From the NCBI RefSeq assembly GCF_001579845.1, contig NZ_CP007440.1:6718029-6782028 (forward strand): 64,000 bases of DNA. The letters are read 5' to 3'. The translations under genes and the position numbers were made by a program. The notes beneath the pieces are model-generated. The model was not told the DNA's origin, did not search any database, and saw nothing but the letters and a program-made list of their open reading frames with translations. Below are positions 1 through 9,180 of this stretch, piece after piece. Each line of letters opens with the position of its first letter. Within the stretch, counting starts at the first letter, position 1. Origin of the DNA: Rhodoplanes sp. Z2-YC6860 (lineage in GTDB: Bacteria; Pseudomonadota; Alphaproteobacteria; Rhizobiales; Xanthobacteraceae).

Positions 1-339
1 GGTGCCGAAGCCGCCTTCAAACCAGTCTCGCCTCGGACCGAGAATGGCATCCGAGCGGACGACGCGCTTGCTCGGCGTCCAGCCGTAGCATTGGTTGTCC
101 TTCTCACTGCAGTTGATCCCGCAGGCATCGCTCGTGTTGTTCTCATTCCCGCAATTTGAAATGCAGCCGTACTGTCCCTGACCCTCGACATATTGGCGGC
201 CTGGACCGGTGCAGAGGTCCATCATGTATTCCTTGGTGCGCGTTCCGATGTTCACCTTCTTGAAGGCGGCGGCCGGCAAGGTCATCGCTGCAAGGATCGC
301 GACGCTGAGCAAACCGGTGCGAAGCAAAAGTTTAGACAT
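1..339 (-). CDS. Cys-rich secreted small protein (partial, C-terminus outside window)
   Basis: Reading leftward from an ATG at 339, an open frame runs 113 codons to the window edge without a stop. The first 25 residues (MSKLLLRTGLLSVAILAAM, then LPAAA) form a typical Sec signal peptide. The mature part has six cysteines between residues 43 and 84 (C43, C59, C63, C73, C77, C84), as in a disulfide-stabilised periplasmic or secreted protein. A GGGAG ribosome site lies upstream of the ATG. I do not recognise the family. The signal peptide and cysteine spacing are seen directly; extracytoplasmic location is inferred. Confidence 0.7.
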   Translation of the reverse strand, partial: MSKLLLRTGLLSVAILAAMTLPAAAFKKVNIGTRTKEYMMDLCTGPGRQYVEGQGQYGCISNCGNENNTSDACGINCSEKDNQCYGWTPSKRVVRSDAILGPRRDWFEGGFGT

Positions 340-684
340 GCAAAGCTCCCTCAAATTTTTATCAAAACGAAGAGCCGCAAACGGCTCGCGATGAAACGGC
401 TGCATCGTACAGACGGATGATGTCGGGCGTGGGTAGGATCGTATGGCGGTGCATGAGGTGTGACTTTGCACACTCGCGGGTTCCGTCACGGCGCATCCGA
501 TCATGTCACGCTTTGCGATCCTGCTTTCGGATCGGACCGCGATAGGCCGCTCCCAGAAAAATTGAAGGGCGACGTCCAGCCAAGCGGGGGCCGCCCGATA
601 CCTTGACGCCGATGGAACCCGGAGCGAAGCTTTCCGCGGAACTATTCCGTTCTGCTCATAACATCTGCGAACCGGGAGGATGAA
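340..684. other. Divergent intergenic region
   Basis: This 345-base stretch separates the leftward Cys-rich gene from the rightward PQQ dehydrogenase and must hold both promoters. I see no convincing gene, tRNA or long inverted repeat in it. The ribosome site GGGAGG of the dehydrogenase is at 674-679. Confidence 0.5.
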
Positions 685-2394
685 ATGACGCGAGGGGGTA
701 GGCTTATTGCATTTGCCGCAGCGCTCATGATTTCAGCGGCGGGCGTGGCGGCGGCCCAAGAAATCAAACAGGAAACTCAGAAGGCTACAGCCAGCGCCAC
801 CGTCACGCCGGTATCGCAGGACATGCTCTCCAAGGCGGCCGGCGACGGCAAGAATTTCCTGCACACCAACGGCGACTACACACAGCAGCGCTATTATCCG
901 AACAAGCAGATCAACGCCTCGAACGTCGGCAAACTCCGCCCGGCCTGGGTTTTCCAGACCGACGTGAAAGAGTCGATGGAGACGTCGCCGATCGTCGTCA
1001 ACGGCGTAATGTACGTCACCACCTCGTTCAGCCATGTCTATGCGCTGAACGCCGCGACCGGCGAGGAGCTGTGGCATTACAAGCACCCGATGGGGCCGAT
1101 CACGGTCTACTGCTGCGGACCCAACAACCGCGGCGTCGCCGTCTATGACGACAAGGTCTATGTCGCGACGCTGGACGCCAAGCTCGTCGCGCTCGACGCC
1201 AAGACCGGCAAGCCGGTCTGGAGCCAGACCCTCGCCGACGCCGAGCTCGGCTACAGCGAGACCATGGCGCCGACCGCGGTCAACGGCAAGATCCTAATCG
1301 GCACCAATGGTGGCGAATACGGCATCCGCGGCTTCGTGAAGGCTTACGACGCCAAGGACGGCAAGCTGCTTTGGACCTTCAACACCGTCCCGGAAAATTC
1401 GGTTGGCGTGTGGGCCGAGAAGGACGCGACCGGCCGTGACATGCATCGCGACATCGCGGCCGAGAAGAAGAAGCTCGCCGAGATCGGCGATCCCTTCAAG
1501 ACGCTCGGCGGCGGCGTGTGGCAGAACCCGGCGGTCGATCTCGCGACCAACCGCATCTACTTCGTGGTCGGCAATCCGTCGCCCGATCTCGACGGCTCGC
1601 TGCGCCCGGGCGACAACCTCTACACCGACTCGCTCGTGTCACTCGACCTCGACACCGGCAAGTATGCATGCCACTTCCAATACATCGCCCACGATGTCTG
1701 GGACCTCGACGCGGTCAGCCCGCCGATCCTGGTCGACGTCAAGGACAAGAGCGGCAAGACCATTCCGGGCGTGATCCATGGCGGCAAGACCGGACACGTC
1801 TATGTGCACGACCGCAAGGACTGCAGCCTGATCCGCTACTCCGAGGCGATGGTGCCGCAGGAGAACATGTGGGTGCTGCCAACGCCGGAAGGCGCGCGCA
1901 TGCTGCCCGGCGCCAACGGCGGCGTGGAATGGTCGCCGATGACGGTGAACCCCGGTCTGAACCTCACCTACGCGATCAACCTGCACCAGCCGATGACCTA
2001 TCATGTGCAGAGCACGCCCTACCCCGGCGGCAAGCTGTGGCTCGGCGGCGCCTTCAAGGTGATCCCGAGCGAGCAGCAGTCGGGCAACATCACCGCGGTC
2101 GACTACAACACCGGCAAGATCAAATGGCAGGTGAAGACGCCGCAGCCGATGATCGGCGGCATCCTCGCCACCGCCGGCAACGTGGTGTTCGCCGGCGAAG
2201 GCAACGGCCGGTTCCGCGCCTACGACGCCAAGAACGGCAAGATCCTGTGGACCTTCCAGGCGGGCGCCGGCGTCAATGCGCCGCCGTCGTCCTACAGCAT
2301 CGGGAACAAGCAGTATGTCGTGGTGGCGGCGGGCGGCAACGTGCAGCTCGACTACAAGCGCGGCAACGCCATCATCGCGTTCACGCTGGATTGA
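685..2394 (+). CDS. PQQ-dependent alcohol dehydrogenase, probable lanthanide type
   Basis: A 569-residue periplasmic quinoprotein of the methanol/ethanol dehydrogenase family, which oxidises alcohols with pyrroloquinoline quinone and passes electrons to a cytochrome c. It has a signal peptide ending VAAAQ near residue 25, the vicinal disulfide pair C143-C144 ([10 protein letters not shown]) that packs on PQQ, and repeated beta-propeller blades with W motifs (GEELWHY, GKLLWTF, GKILWTF). The active-site region reads [10 protein letters not shown]340 is the expected catalytic Asp, and D342 two residues later is the extra Asp found in XoxF-type lanthanide enzymes and absent from calcium MxaF. There is no fused heme domain. 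The start is ATG at 685 after GGGAGG. A diheme cytochrome gene follows but a terminator lies between. The substrate is unknown. Confidence 0.9.
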   Translation: MTRGGRLIAFAAALMISAAGVAAAQEIKQETQKATASATVTPVSQDMLSKAAGDGKNFLHTNGDYTQQRYYPNKQINASNVGKLRPAWVFQTDVKESMETSPIVVNGVMYVTTSFSHVYALNAATGEELWHYKHPMGPITVYCCGPNNRGVAVYDDKVYVATLDAKLVALDAKTGKPVWSQTLADAELGYSETMAPTAVNGKILIGTNGGEYGIRGFVKAYDAKDGKLLWTFNTVPENSVGVWAEKDATGRDMHRDIAAEKKKLAEIGDPFKTLGGGVWQNPAVDLATNRIYFVVGNPSPDLDGSLRPGDNLYTDSLVSLDLDTGKYACHFQYIAHDVWDLDAVSPPILVDVKDKSGKTIPGVIHGGKTGHVYVHDRKDCSLIRYSEAMVPQENMWVLPTPEGARMLPGANGGVEWSPMTVNPGLNLTYAINLHQPMTYHVQSTPYPGGKLWLGGAFKVIPSEQQSGNITAVDYNTGKIKWQVKTPQPMIGGILATAGNVVFAGEGNGRFRAYDAKNGKILWTFQAGAGVNAPPSSYSIGNKQYVVVAAGGNVQLDYKRGNAIIAFTLD

Positions 2395-2426
2395 GCGCGG
2401 CCGGCGTTCGGTCGCGAACACGCGAA

Positions 2427-2455
2427 GGCGGGGCCGGCAATCGGCCCCGCCTTTT
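2427..2455 (+). terminator. Rho-independent terminator after PQQ dehydrogenase
   Basis: A 10-bp perfect GC stem (2427-2436 with 2442-2451), 5-nt loop GCAAT, then TTTT. It lies 32 bases after the dehydrogenase stop. Confidence 0.85.
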
Positions 2456-2507
2456 CCATGACCCGGCGTGATAAGATGCCGGACACATGTGCACGAAGGC
2501 ATGGTGC

Positions 2508-3086
2508 ATGAAGAATTGGACGACATCGGTTGGCGCGCTCGCGGTCATGACGCTCGCGATCGTGCCGCGCCTTGCTGCCGCGCAATCGATCGAAGAGAAA
2601 GTGGAGCTGTGCGCCGCCTGCCACGGCGACAAGGGCGTTCCGATCGACAAGGACACCCCGGTCATCTCCGGCCAGACCCAGGGCTATCTTTATTTCCAGC
2701 TGCGCGACTACAAGTCGGGCGCGCGCAAGGACGACCGCATGGCGCCGGTCGCACAGATGCTCGAGCGTCCCGACATGCTGGCGCTCGCCGAGTATTTCTC
2801 GAAACAGCCGTGGCCCGCGCTCGGCCAGCCTCAGGCGCCGGCGGACGTCGCAGCCCGCGCGCAGCGCACCAACACCGCGGTGGCCTGCACCGGGTGCCAT
2901 CAGGGCGAATACCAGGGCGAAGGCACGCAGCCGCGGCTCGCCGGGCAGTGGAAGGATTATCTGCTGCGAACCATGCTGGATTTCCGCAACCGGAAGCGCG
3001 GCAACAATCCCGGCATGTCGGATCTGATGCTGGCCACGCCCGAAGACGAGCTCGCGCCGATGGCCGAGTATCTGGCCGGGCGCTAG
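2508..3086 (+). CDS. Diheme cytochrome c (c4/c553-like)
   Basis: A secreted electron-transfer protein of about 192 residues. Two CxxCH heme sites are visible: CAACHG near the N-terminus and CTGCHQ about 90 residues later, each followed by a downstream Met suited to axial ligation, giving two class I cytochrome domains in tandem. The signal peptide is MKNWTTSVGALAVM... ending RLAAA. I chose ATG 2508 because GAAGG lies 8 nt upstream and the signal peptide starts there; the ATG at 2487 has no ribosome site. It follows the PQQ dehydrogenase, so it is a plausible electron acceptor for it, although the terminator at 2427 suggests separate transcription. Confidence 0.85.
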   Translation: MKNWTTSVGALAVMTLAIVPRLAAAQSIEEKVELCAACHGDKGVPIDKDTPVISGQTQGYLYFQLRDYKSGARKDDRMAPVAQMLERPDMLALAEYFSKQPWPALGQPQAPADVAARAQRTNTAVACTGCHQGEYQGEGTQPRLAGQWKDYLLRTMLDFRNRKRGNNPGMSDLMLATPEDELAPMAEYLAGR

Positions 3087-3100
3087 GGTCTGCCGCCGGC

Positions 3101-4489
3101 CTAGAAGGCCCACGCCGCCCGCGCGTTGACGGTCCACAAATCATAGCCCGCGCCGATCCCGCCCCATTCGCCGCCGAGAGCGAGCGTGCGGCCCGAACCC
3201 ATGTTCGCCGTCACACCGGTGACGGCGCGTCCGGACCAGCCGTCCTTGATACCGGCATTGGCTGCCGACACCGGCAGCGCGCTGTCCGACGAGAACCGCC
3301 AGTCGCCATAGAAGCCGACATAAGGCGCAAGCAGGATGCCCGACGCCGTGAGCCACGGAAAAAATATCCTGCCGCCGCTGCTGACGCGACCGACGGAGAA
3401 GTTTCGCTCCCCATGCAGCCCCCCGATGTTGTCGGTCCAGGCGTCCTCCCGTTCCCACAGCGCGTAGACGCGCGCAGACGGTTCAAGGACGACGGAGGCG
3501 AGGCGATAGGTGCCGGTGAGGCCTGCGGAGGTCAGCCAGCGCGAACCGTCGAAGGAGCCGGCGGCCCCGGTCGTGCTCGCGTCATAGGACAACCGCGACC
3601 AGCCGAGAAGCGCGTCGGCGCGCCAATGGCTGGTCAGACGCCAGCCCGCATAGGCGCCGACCGTGGCGCCGTCACCGGTCAACTTCCCGGTGATCGAGGC
3701 GATCGTAAAGCTCGAGCGTTCGTAGCCGGCGAACAGACCGACCAGCACATCGGGAGTAACCATCCGGCCGACACCGGCGGTGACGTTGAGCTGATGACCA
3801 TGTGTGCCGGACACCGCATCGTCGCGATCGAAGCCCGTGGCGCGCACGTCCGCCCAGGCGCTCCATTCGCGCATCGCGCGCGCCGCCGGCGCCTTATAGA
3901 TATTGCCGGCATAGGCCAGCGCATCGAACGCCTGCTGCACCCGGGAGTCACGCTCCGGCGCCGCCGCAAAATTGACGGTGACGCCGTTGGGGCCGACCGA
4001 AACCGGCGCGCCGCCGCCAGAAAATGCATTGCCGATCGCGCCACCCACCGCACCGCTGATCGCGTCGCCGGCAAATTGGGCAGCGGTCTTGGTGCCGGTC
4101 GTCTGGAGCGTGTCGAGGTTCTGGCTGGCGTTATTGCTCTTGCCGCCCGAATAGGTGAAGGCGGCCGGGAGCGTAAAGGTGCCGCTGTCCAGCGTCACCG
4201 TCACATCGACCGTGCCGGTTCCGGGCGGCGTCGTTGCGGTGATGGTGGTGTCATTGACGATGTTCTTTGCGGTGGCCTCGACGCCACCGAATTTCACGCT
4301 GGTCAGATCGTGACAGGCGAATCCCGACCCGGTGATCGTCACCGGGGTGCCGCCGCTCGCGGGACCGCTCGACGGCGAGATCGAATCGACTGAGGTGCAG
4401 GCAGATGCGTAGGACGCAAAACCACCGATAGCGGCCAGCGCAAGGCATGACACCAGCGCCTTGCGGGCGATCCAACGAACGCAATCCAA
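3101..4489 (-). CDS. TIG/IPT-domain outer-membrane beta-barrel protein
   Basis: A predicted surface protein. After a signal peptide (ALVSCLALAAIGGF... ending SYASA) comes one IPT/TIG immunoglobulin-like domain, recognisable from SPSSGPASGGTPVTITGSGF and a TPPGTG strand. A linker follows, then an autotransporter-like beta-barrel of about 260 residues with alternating aromatic and polar strands, ending in the C-terminal Phe (RAAWAF) that the BAM machinery recognises. The frame is open back to ATG 4636, but those 49 extra residues look non-coding, so I place the start at TTG 4489, which has GGGGG upstream and puts the signal peptide at the N-terminus. It converges tail to tail with the cytochrome gene. 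Family assignment is by motif; function is unknown. Confidence 0.7.
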   Translation of the reverse strand: MDCVRWIARKALVSCLALAAIGGFASYASACTSVDSISPSSGPASGGTPVTITGSGFACHDLTSVKFGGVEATAKNIVNDTTITATTPPGTGTVDVTVTLDSGTFTLPAAFTYSGGKSNNASQNLDTLQTTGTKTAAQFAGDAISGAVGGAIGNAFSGGGAPVSVGPNGVTVNFAAAPERDSRVQQAFDALAYAGNIYKAPAARAMREWSAWADVRATGFDRDDAVSGTHGHQLNVTAGVGRMVTPDVLVGLFAGYERSSFTIASITGKLTGDGATVGAYAGWRLTSHWRADALLGWSRLSYDASTTGAAGSFDGSRWLTSAGLTGTYRLASVVLEPSARVYALWEREDAWTDNIGGLHGERNFSVGRVSSGGRIFFPWLTASGILLAPYVGFYGDWRFSSDSALPVSAANAGIKDGWSGRAVTGVTANMGSGRTLALGGEWGGIGAGYDLWTVNARAAWAF

Positions 4490-4645
4490 CTGACGCCCCC
4501 ATCCCCGAACCGCCGGCCCGGCCCCTTCAAGCGTTGCGCAGCCCCGCGCAATTCTTGATTTCCTGGCAGCCGACCGGACGCTACAGCGTTCATCTTCACA
4601 CCAGAACCCGTTCATGGTCCACGGTCGTAGCGGCAAGTCCCCTGA

Positions 4646-5554
4646 TTACTTTGTATCGAGCTTCTGCCGCACCGCCTCGTTCACGGTCAGATCAAGCGCC
4701 GTCTTGCCCTGCCGGTCGCGCAGCGCACGATCGGCGCCGCGCTTCAGCAGCAGTTCCACCACCGCGGCATCGCCGACCTCGGCCGCGATCATCAGCGCGG
4801 TGCGGCCGCGGTTGTCAGCGGCATCGATCGGCGCGCCGCGATCGAGCAGCAGCCCGATCACGGCTTCGGTGGCCCGTGTTCCGACGCCCTCGTCATGGCC
4901 GACAGCCCACATCAGCGCCGTGAGCTCGTTGCCGTAGCGCGCATCGGCGGCGACACCGGCGTCGAGCAGCCGCCGGACCACGTCGGCAAAGCCGCGCGCC
5001 GCCGCGTAGGTGATCGCAGCCTTGCCGGTCTGATCGACGATCTTCGGATCGGCTCCGCCGGCGAGCAATTGCTCCACGATCCTGTCGTTGCCTTTGAATG
5101 CCGCTGCCACCAAAGGCGTCACGCCCGAGCGTCCCGCGAGGTTGGGGTCGGCTCGCTTCTCCAGCAGCAGCGCCACGATCCGCGGCCGCTCGGTGTCGGC
5201 GGCGTAATAGAGCGCGGTCGCGCCGAACAGATTGCGCGCGTCGATGGCCGCGCCCCTGTCGAGATAAGGCCCGATCAGATTGGCCCGCCCTTCTCGGGCG
5301 GCATGCGACAGCGGCATCGCGCCCAGGCGGTCTTTCGCCAGCAACGACGCGCCTTCGTCGAGCAGGCGGCGGGCGAGGCCCTCGCAGCCGGTGTCGGTTG
5401 CGAGAAACAGCGTCTGGTTGATCTCGAGCGAGGTGAGCTGCCGCCGGGTGGCGTCGTATTTGGCTTCGATCTCACGACAAGCGCCGGACTCCGCCGCCTG
5501 CAGCGGCGAAACGGCGAGCAATCCAAATACGACATGCGCGATCCAACGCAGCAT
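4646..5554 (-). CDS. Secreted ankyrin-repeat protein
   Basis: A 302-residue protein with a signal peptide (MLRWIAHVVFGLLAVSP, then LQAAE) followed by about seven ankyrin repeats. The repeats show the usual G-x-TPL / A-x-x-G pattern, for example GVTPLVAAAFKG, GKAAITYAAARG and GRTALMIAAEVG. Ankyrin repeats mediate protein binding; here they should face the periplasm. The start could also be TTG 5581 nine codons upstream, but ATG 5554 gives a cleaner signal peptide. It lies upstream of, and may be co-transcribed with, the TIG/barrel gene. The binding partner is unknown. Confidence 0.75.
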   Translation of the reverse strand: MLRWIAHVVFGLLAVSPLQAAESGACREIEAKYDATRRQLTSLEINQTLFLATDTGCEGLARRLLDEGASLLAKDRLGAMPLSHAAREGRANLIGPYLDRGAAIDARNLFGATALYYAADTERPRIVALLLEKRADPNLAGRSGVTPLVAAAFKGNDRIVEQLLAGGADPKIVDQTGKAAITYAAARGFADVVRRLLDAGVAADARYGNELTALMWAVGHDEGVGTRATEAVIGLLLDRGAPIDAADNRGRTALMIAAEVGDAAVVELLLKRGADRALRDRQGKTALDLTVNEAVRQKLDTK

Positions 5555-5662
5555 CGGCTGGGATTCCGCTTGGTGGCTCAACTATAGCGCGGACAAACCA
5601 AGCCGCGAGGCCTTCCGGCCGCCACGTCGGATTGGCTACGATGCCGCGGTCGGGGGATGGAC

Positions 5663-6656
5663 ATGAGGCGGCGTCAATTTCTCAAATGTGCCGGCGGCGC
5701 GATGGCAGCCTGGCCCTTGGCGCCGTGGCCCGCGGAGACGCACGCGCAGGACGCCGCGATGCCGGTGATCGGATTTCTCAGCACGGCAGAACCCCGCGGT
5801 TACGCTCATCTGGTGGACGGCTTCCGTGCCGGCCTGGCGGAAGCAGGCTTTGTCGAAGGAGGTAACGTCGCGATCGAATTCCGCTTCGCGGAGGGCAAGT
5901 TCGACCGCCTGCCCGGCCTCGCCGCCGACCTCGTGGCGCGAAAGGTTGCCGTGATCGCACCGTTTTCGGATGCGGCGACGCGCGCAGCGATTGCCGCCAC
6001 CGCAAAGATCCCGATCGTGTTCTACGCCGGCAACGATCCCGTAGCCCAGGGCTTCGTCACAAGCCTCAACCGGCCGGGCGGCAACACCACCGGCGTTTCG
6101 TTCTTCGCCAACAATCTTGGAGGCAAACGTCTCGGTCTGCTGCGGGAGCTGCTGCCCAACGCCCGAACCATTGTGTTGATCGTCAACCCCAACAATCCGT
6201 CAAGCGCGGCGCAGATCAAGGACATGCAGGAGGCCGCACTGACGCTGGGCATGACAGTGACGGCGCTCAATGCAGGCAACGAGCGCGAGATCGAGTTGGC
6301 CTTCGCGTCCGATATGCTCAAGGGCAGCAATGCCGTGGTCATCGGCGGATGCCGTGCTCAACAGCATGCACAGACAGTTCGTGGCGCTGTCACAACGCGC
6401 CGCGATGCCGAGCATGTCGGTGCAGCGCGAGTTCGTGGCCGCCGGAGGCCTGCTGAGTTATGGGGCGATCGCCAGGGATGTCGCGCGCCAGACCGGAATC
6501 TACGCAGGCCGCGTGCTGAAGGGCGAGAAGCCTGCGGACCTGCCAGTGCTGCAGGCCTCAAAGTTCGAACTGGTGATCAACCTCACCACCGCGCGAACGC
6601 TCGGGCTCACGGTACCGTCCGGCCTGATGGCAATCGCCGACGAAGTGGTGGAGTAG
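5663..6656 (+). pseudogene. ABC substrate-binding protein (ABC_sub_bind family), frameshifted
   Basis: Two overlapping frames together encode one full-length periplasmic binding protein of the family seen beside branched-substrate ABC transporters. The first frame runs from the start to about 6346 and ends in sense at KGSNAVVIGG. The second resumes at DAVLNSMHRQFVALSQ and continues to the stop at 6656. Removing one G from the run around 6350 restores VIGDAVLN, so the lesion looks like a one-base insertion or a sequencing error. The N-terminus carries a Tat-like RRRQFLK motif and a signal sequence. ATG 5663 has GGGGG 6 nt upstream and is better placed than ATG 5657. No permease or ATPase lies next to it. 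Confidence 0.75.
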
Positions 6657-6682
6657 CGCGGCCGCGTCTGCGGCGCTGAGAG

Positions 6683-7588
6683 TCAGCTGTTCTTCTTGGC
6701 GAACGGCGAAATCTTCGCGAACGCCTTGCTGATCCACGAGCCTTTGTTTTCCTCAGGCTCGAAGCCGCCGGACTTCACCAGACGATAAGCGTCCTGGTAC
6801 CAGCGGCTGTCCGGGAAGTTGTGGCCGAGCACGGCCGCGGCGGTCTGGGCCTCGCCCACCACGCCGAGCGCCATATACGACTCGGTCAGGCGCAGCAGCG
6901 CCTCTTCGACGTGGCGCGTGGTCTGATACTGCGTGACCACGATCTTGAAGCGGTTGATGGCGCCGGCATAGCGCTTGTGGTTGAGCTCATCGCGGCCGAT
7001 CGACATCTCGCGGCCGGCGAGCTGGTCGCGGGCCATCTCGATCTTGCGCTTGGCATTCTGCGCGTATTCCGAATCCGGATATTTGCGCGAGACCTCTTCC
7101 AGCGCTGCGATCGCCTTCTCGGTCTGGCCCTGATCGCGGGTGACGTCGGGGATGCGCTCGTAATAGGCCGAGCCGATCAGGAACTGCGCGTAAGCCGCGT
7201 CGGGGCTGCCCGGATGCAGCGTCACGTAACGCCGCGCGGCCGAGACCGACTCGTCGTATTCCTTTGCCTCGTAATTGGCATAGGCCGTCATCAGCAGCGA
7301 CTTGCGCGCCCAGTCCGAATAGGGATGCTGGCGCTCGACCTCGCTGAACTTCTTGGCCGCTTCCTTGTAATCCTGCTTTCTGTCGAGCAGGAAGACGCCC
7401 TCATTGTAGAGCCTCTCCGGGGGCTCGTCGGGCGCGACGGCCTCTTCCTTGTTGAACAGGTTGGAGAAGCTCGAGCACGCGCCCATCGGCAACGCGAGCG
7501 CAAGCACCAGCGCCAGACGCGCAAGCGTCATGCCGTGCCGTGAAGACTTCGCCTCGGAAGCCTTGGATGGTGCGTTACGCCACTGCAT
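6683..7588 (-). CDS. bamD: Outer membrane assembly lipoprotein BamD
   Basis: BamD (ComL/YfiO) is the essential lipoprotein partner of BamA in outer-membrane protein insertion. The sequence has a lipoprotein signal peptide with lipobox PMGAC, then tandem TPR repeats. Family landmarks are the YNEGVFLLDRKQ segment, QHPYSDWARKS, and ERIPDVTRDQGQTEKA. It is the last gene of the leftward lpxC-bamD pair downstream of ftsZ, the arrangement usual in Hyphomicrobiales. The start is uncertain: ATG 7588 is used here, while ATG 7531 would put the lipoprotein signal right at the N-terminus. Neither has a strong ribosome site. Confidence 0.9.
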   Translation of the reverse strand: MQWRNAPSKASEAKSSRHGMTLARLALVLALALPMGACSSFSNLFNKEEAVAPDEPPERLYNEGVFLLDRKQDYKEAAKKFSEVERQHPYSDWARKSLLMTAYANYEAKEYDESVSAARRYVTLHPGSPDAAYAQFLIGSAYYERIPDVTRDQGQTEKAIAALEEVSRKYPDSEYAQNAKRKIEMARDQLAGREMSIGRDELNHKRYAGAINRFKIVVTQYQTTRHVEEALLRLTESYMALGVVGEAQTAAAVLGHNFPDSRWYQDAYRLVKSGGFEPEENKGSWISKAFAKISPFAKKNS

Positions 7589-7735
7589 CGATCGGAAAGC
7601 CCCTGCGCGCACCCCGAATTTCCGCGCACCACATGTTTTGGAAAACAATGGTTGACCGAGCGTTTATGCGGACAATCGGCCCGGATTAAGGCAGGTCCTT
7701 ATCAGGATACGCCTTCGGTTAAGACACGTCTTGGT

Positions 7736-8707
7736 TCAGGAAACGTCCGGGCCGTAGGCCGGAGCGGCCAGACCGGTGGCGAGGTCGGCATGGCCGCGGA
7801 TGGCGCGGCGCGGAGTCTCCTGCCGGACGGGGGACGGCCCATCGACCAGCACCCAGGCGGATGTATCGGCCATCAGCGCCGACAGCACCGCGTGATTGAG
7901 CTTGTGACCGCCACAGACCGAGCGATAGGTGCCGAGCAGCGGCGCGCCCGAGAGCGCCAGATCGCCGATCGCGTCGAGCGCCTTGTGACGGGCGAACTCG
8001 TCGGCGTAACGCAGGCCTTCGGTGTTGAGCAGGCGGCTCTCGTTGACCACCAGCGTGTTCTCGAACGAAGCGCCGAGCGCGTAACCTGCACTCCAGAGCT
8101 TGGCGACGTCGCGCATGAAGCCGAAGGTGCGTGCGCGCGACAGCTCGCGGCGGAAGGTCGCGGCGTCGACATCATAGGCCACGCCCTGGCGGCCGATCAG
8201 CGGATGATCGAAGTTGATATCGAGCTCGACGCGGAAGCCATACTCGTTCGGGCGCAGCTCGCCATACGCTTCGCCTTTGACGACGCGAATGGGCTTGAGG
8301 ATCTGGATGTAACGGCGCGGCGCATTCAGCGTCACGATGCCGGCGCGATCGATCGCCTCGACGAACGGCGCGGCGCTGCCGTCCATGATTGGCACTTCCG
8401 GTCCATCGATCTCGATGACCGCATTGTCGATGCCAAGGCCGGACAGCGCGGCGAGCACATGCTCGGCGGTTGAGCACAGCGGACCGTGGGCGTCACCCAG
8501 CACAGTCTGGAATTCGGTGGCGGTGACGGCGCGGAAGTTCGCGCGCACCTCGCGGTCGGGCTGACCGCCAACGCCGCAGCGCACAAATACGATGCCGGCA
8601 TCGGCCTTGGCCGGAAGAATGGTGAGGGTCGCGGGGAGACCGGAATGGACACCGATACCGCTGACTGCGGTCGGCTGGCGAAGCGTGGTCTGTCTACCGG
8701 ACTTCAT
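7736..8707 (-). CDS. lpxC: UDP-3-O-acyl-N-acetylglucosamine deacetylase LpxC
   Basis: The zinc deacetylase that commits UDP-acyl-GlcNAc to lipid A synthesis in the cytoplasm. At 323 residues it is slightly longer than the E. coli enzyme. Diagnostic motifs are STAEHVLAAL (zinc ligand H83), MDGSAAPFV, RTFGFM, and HKALDAIGDL (zinc ligands H241 and D245), with H268 in GGHKLNH as the general acid. It lies downstream of ftsZ with a 470-base spacer that contains a strong hairpin, so it probably has its own promoter. Confidence 0.97.
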   Translation of the reverse strand: MKSGRQTTLRQPTAVSGIGVHSGLPATLTILPAKADAGIVFVRCGVGGQPDREVRANFRAVTATEFQTVLGDAHGPLCSTAEHVLAALSGLGIDNAVIEIDGPEVPIMDGSAAPFVEAIDRAGIVTLNAPRRYIQILKPIRVVKGEAYGELRPNEYGFRVELDINFDHPLIGRQGVAYDVDAATFRRELSRARTFGFMRDVAKLWSAGYALGASFENTLVVNESRLLNTEGLRYADEFARHKALDAIGDLALSGAPLLGTYRSVCGGHKLNHAVLSALMADTSAWVLVDGPSPVRQETPRRAIRGHADLATGLAAPAYGPDVS

Positions 8708-9180
8708 GCGATAGTCTGTGCTGCCTCACCTCAAAGCACCTGTCTGCGCAACGTGCGCATTCAGGGGGCTTTGAGTCCCGATTTTGCCAAAAACGTCGGA
8801 GAAACCCCGTGCGCCTTGGATGGCGCTGATCCCCCCGCCATGAGCGGCAAATCCCCCTTACTGGCGAACAATTTAACCCTAGCTGGATTTCGCGCCAACT
8901 CACGCTTTCTTACTGACTGTTACCTCTAAATCGCCGCAAAGCGGCCCAAAACGCGACTGGTAAAGTCAGGAAACGATGTCCGGAAAGCCGTCAGCGGTTA
9001 TGGGGCATGCCTTCCAACGATGGCAAGGCGGGCGCGCGAAAGAATCCGATACCCAAGATATTTCAATAACTTGATTTGGGCGATCGGTCGGGGGCGACCG
9101 GGAGCAGATGGTCTCTCTTGTGACGATCCCGGCCGCAAGGCCGGGATCGTCTTAATGTTTCAGCCCTCTGAGGTTCCGGC
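8708..9180. other. Spacer between ftsZ and lpxC
   Basis: 473 bases with no supported gene. It contains the hairpin at 9122-9151 just after ftsZ and should contain the lpxC promoter, reading leftward. Short open frames here have no ribosome site or recognisable protein. Confidence 0.5.
9122..9151 (-). terminator. Hairpin downstream of ftsZ (probable terminator)
   Basis: A perfect 13-bp stem (9122-9134 with 9139-9151) and GCAA loop, 30 bases past the ftsZ stop. On the minus strand no clear U-run follows, so termination may be weak or of another kind. Confidence 0.55.

Noticed and set aside
2468-4393. A 641-codon rightward frame spanning the cytochrome and barrel genes
   Set aside because: It is out of frame with the cytochrome heme motifs and antisense to the barrel gene; no signal or domain.
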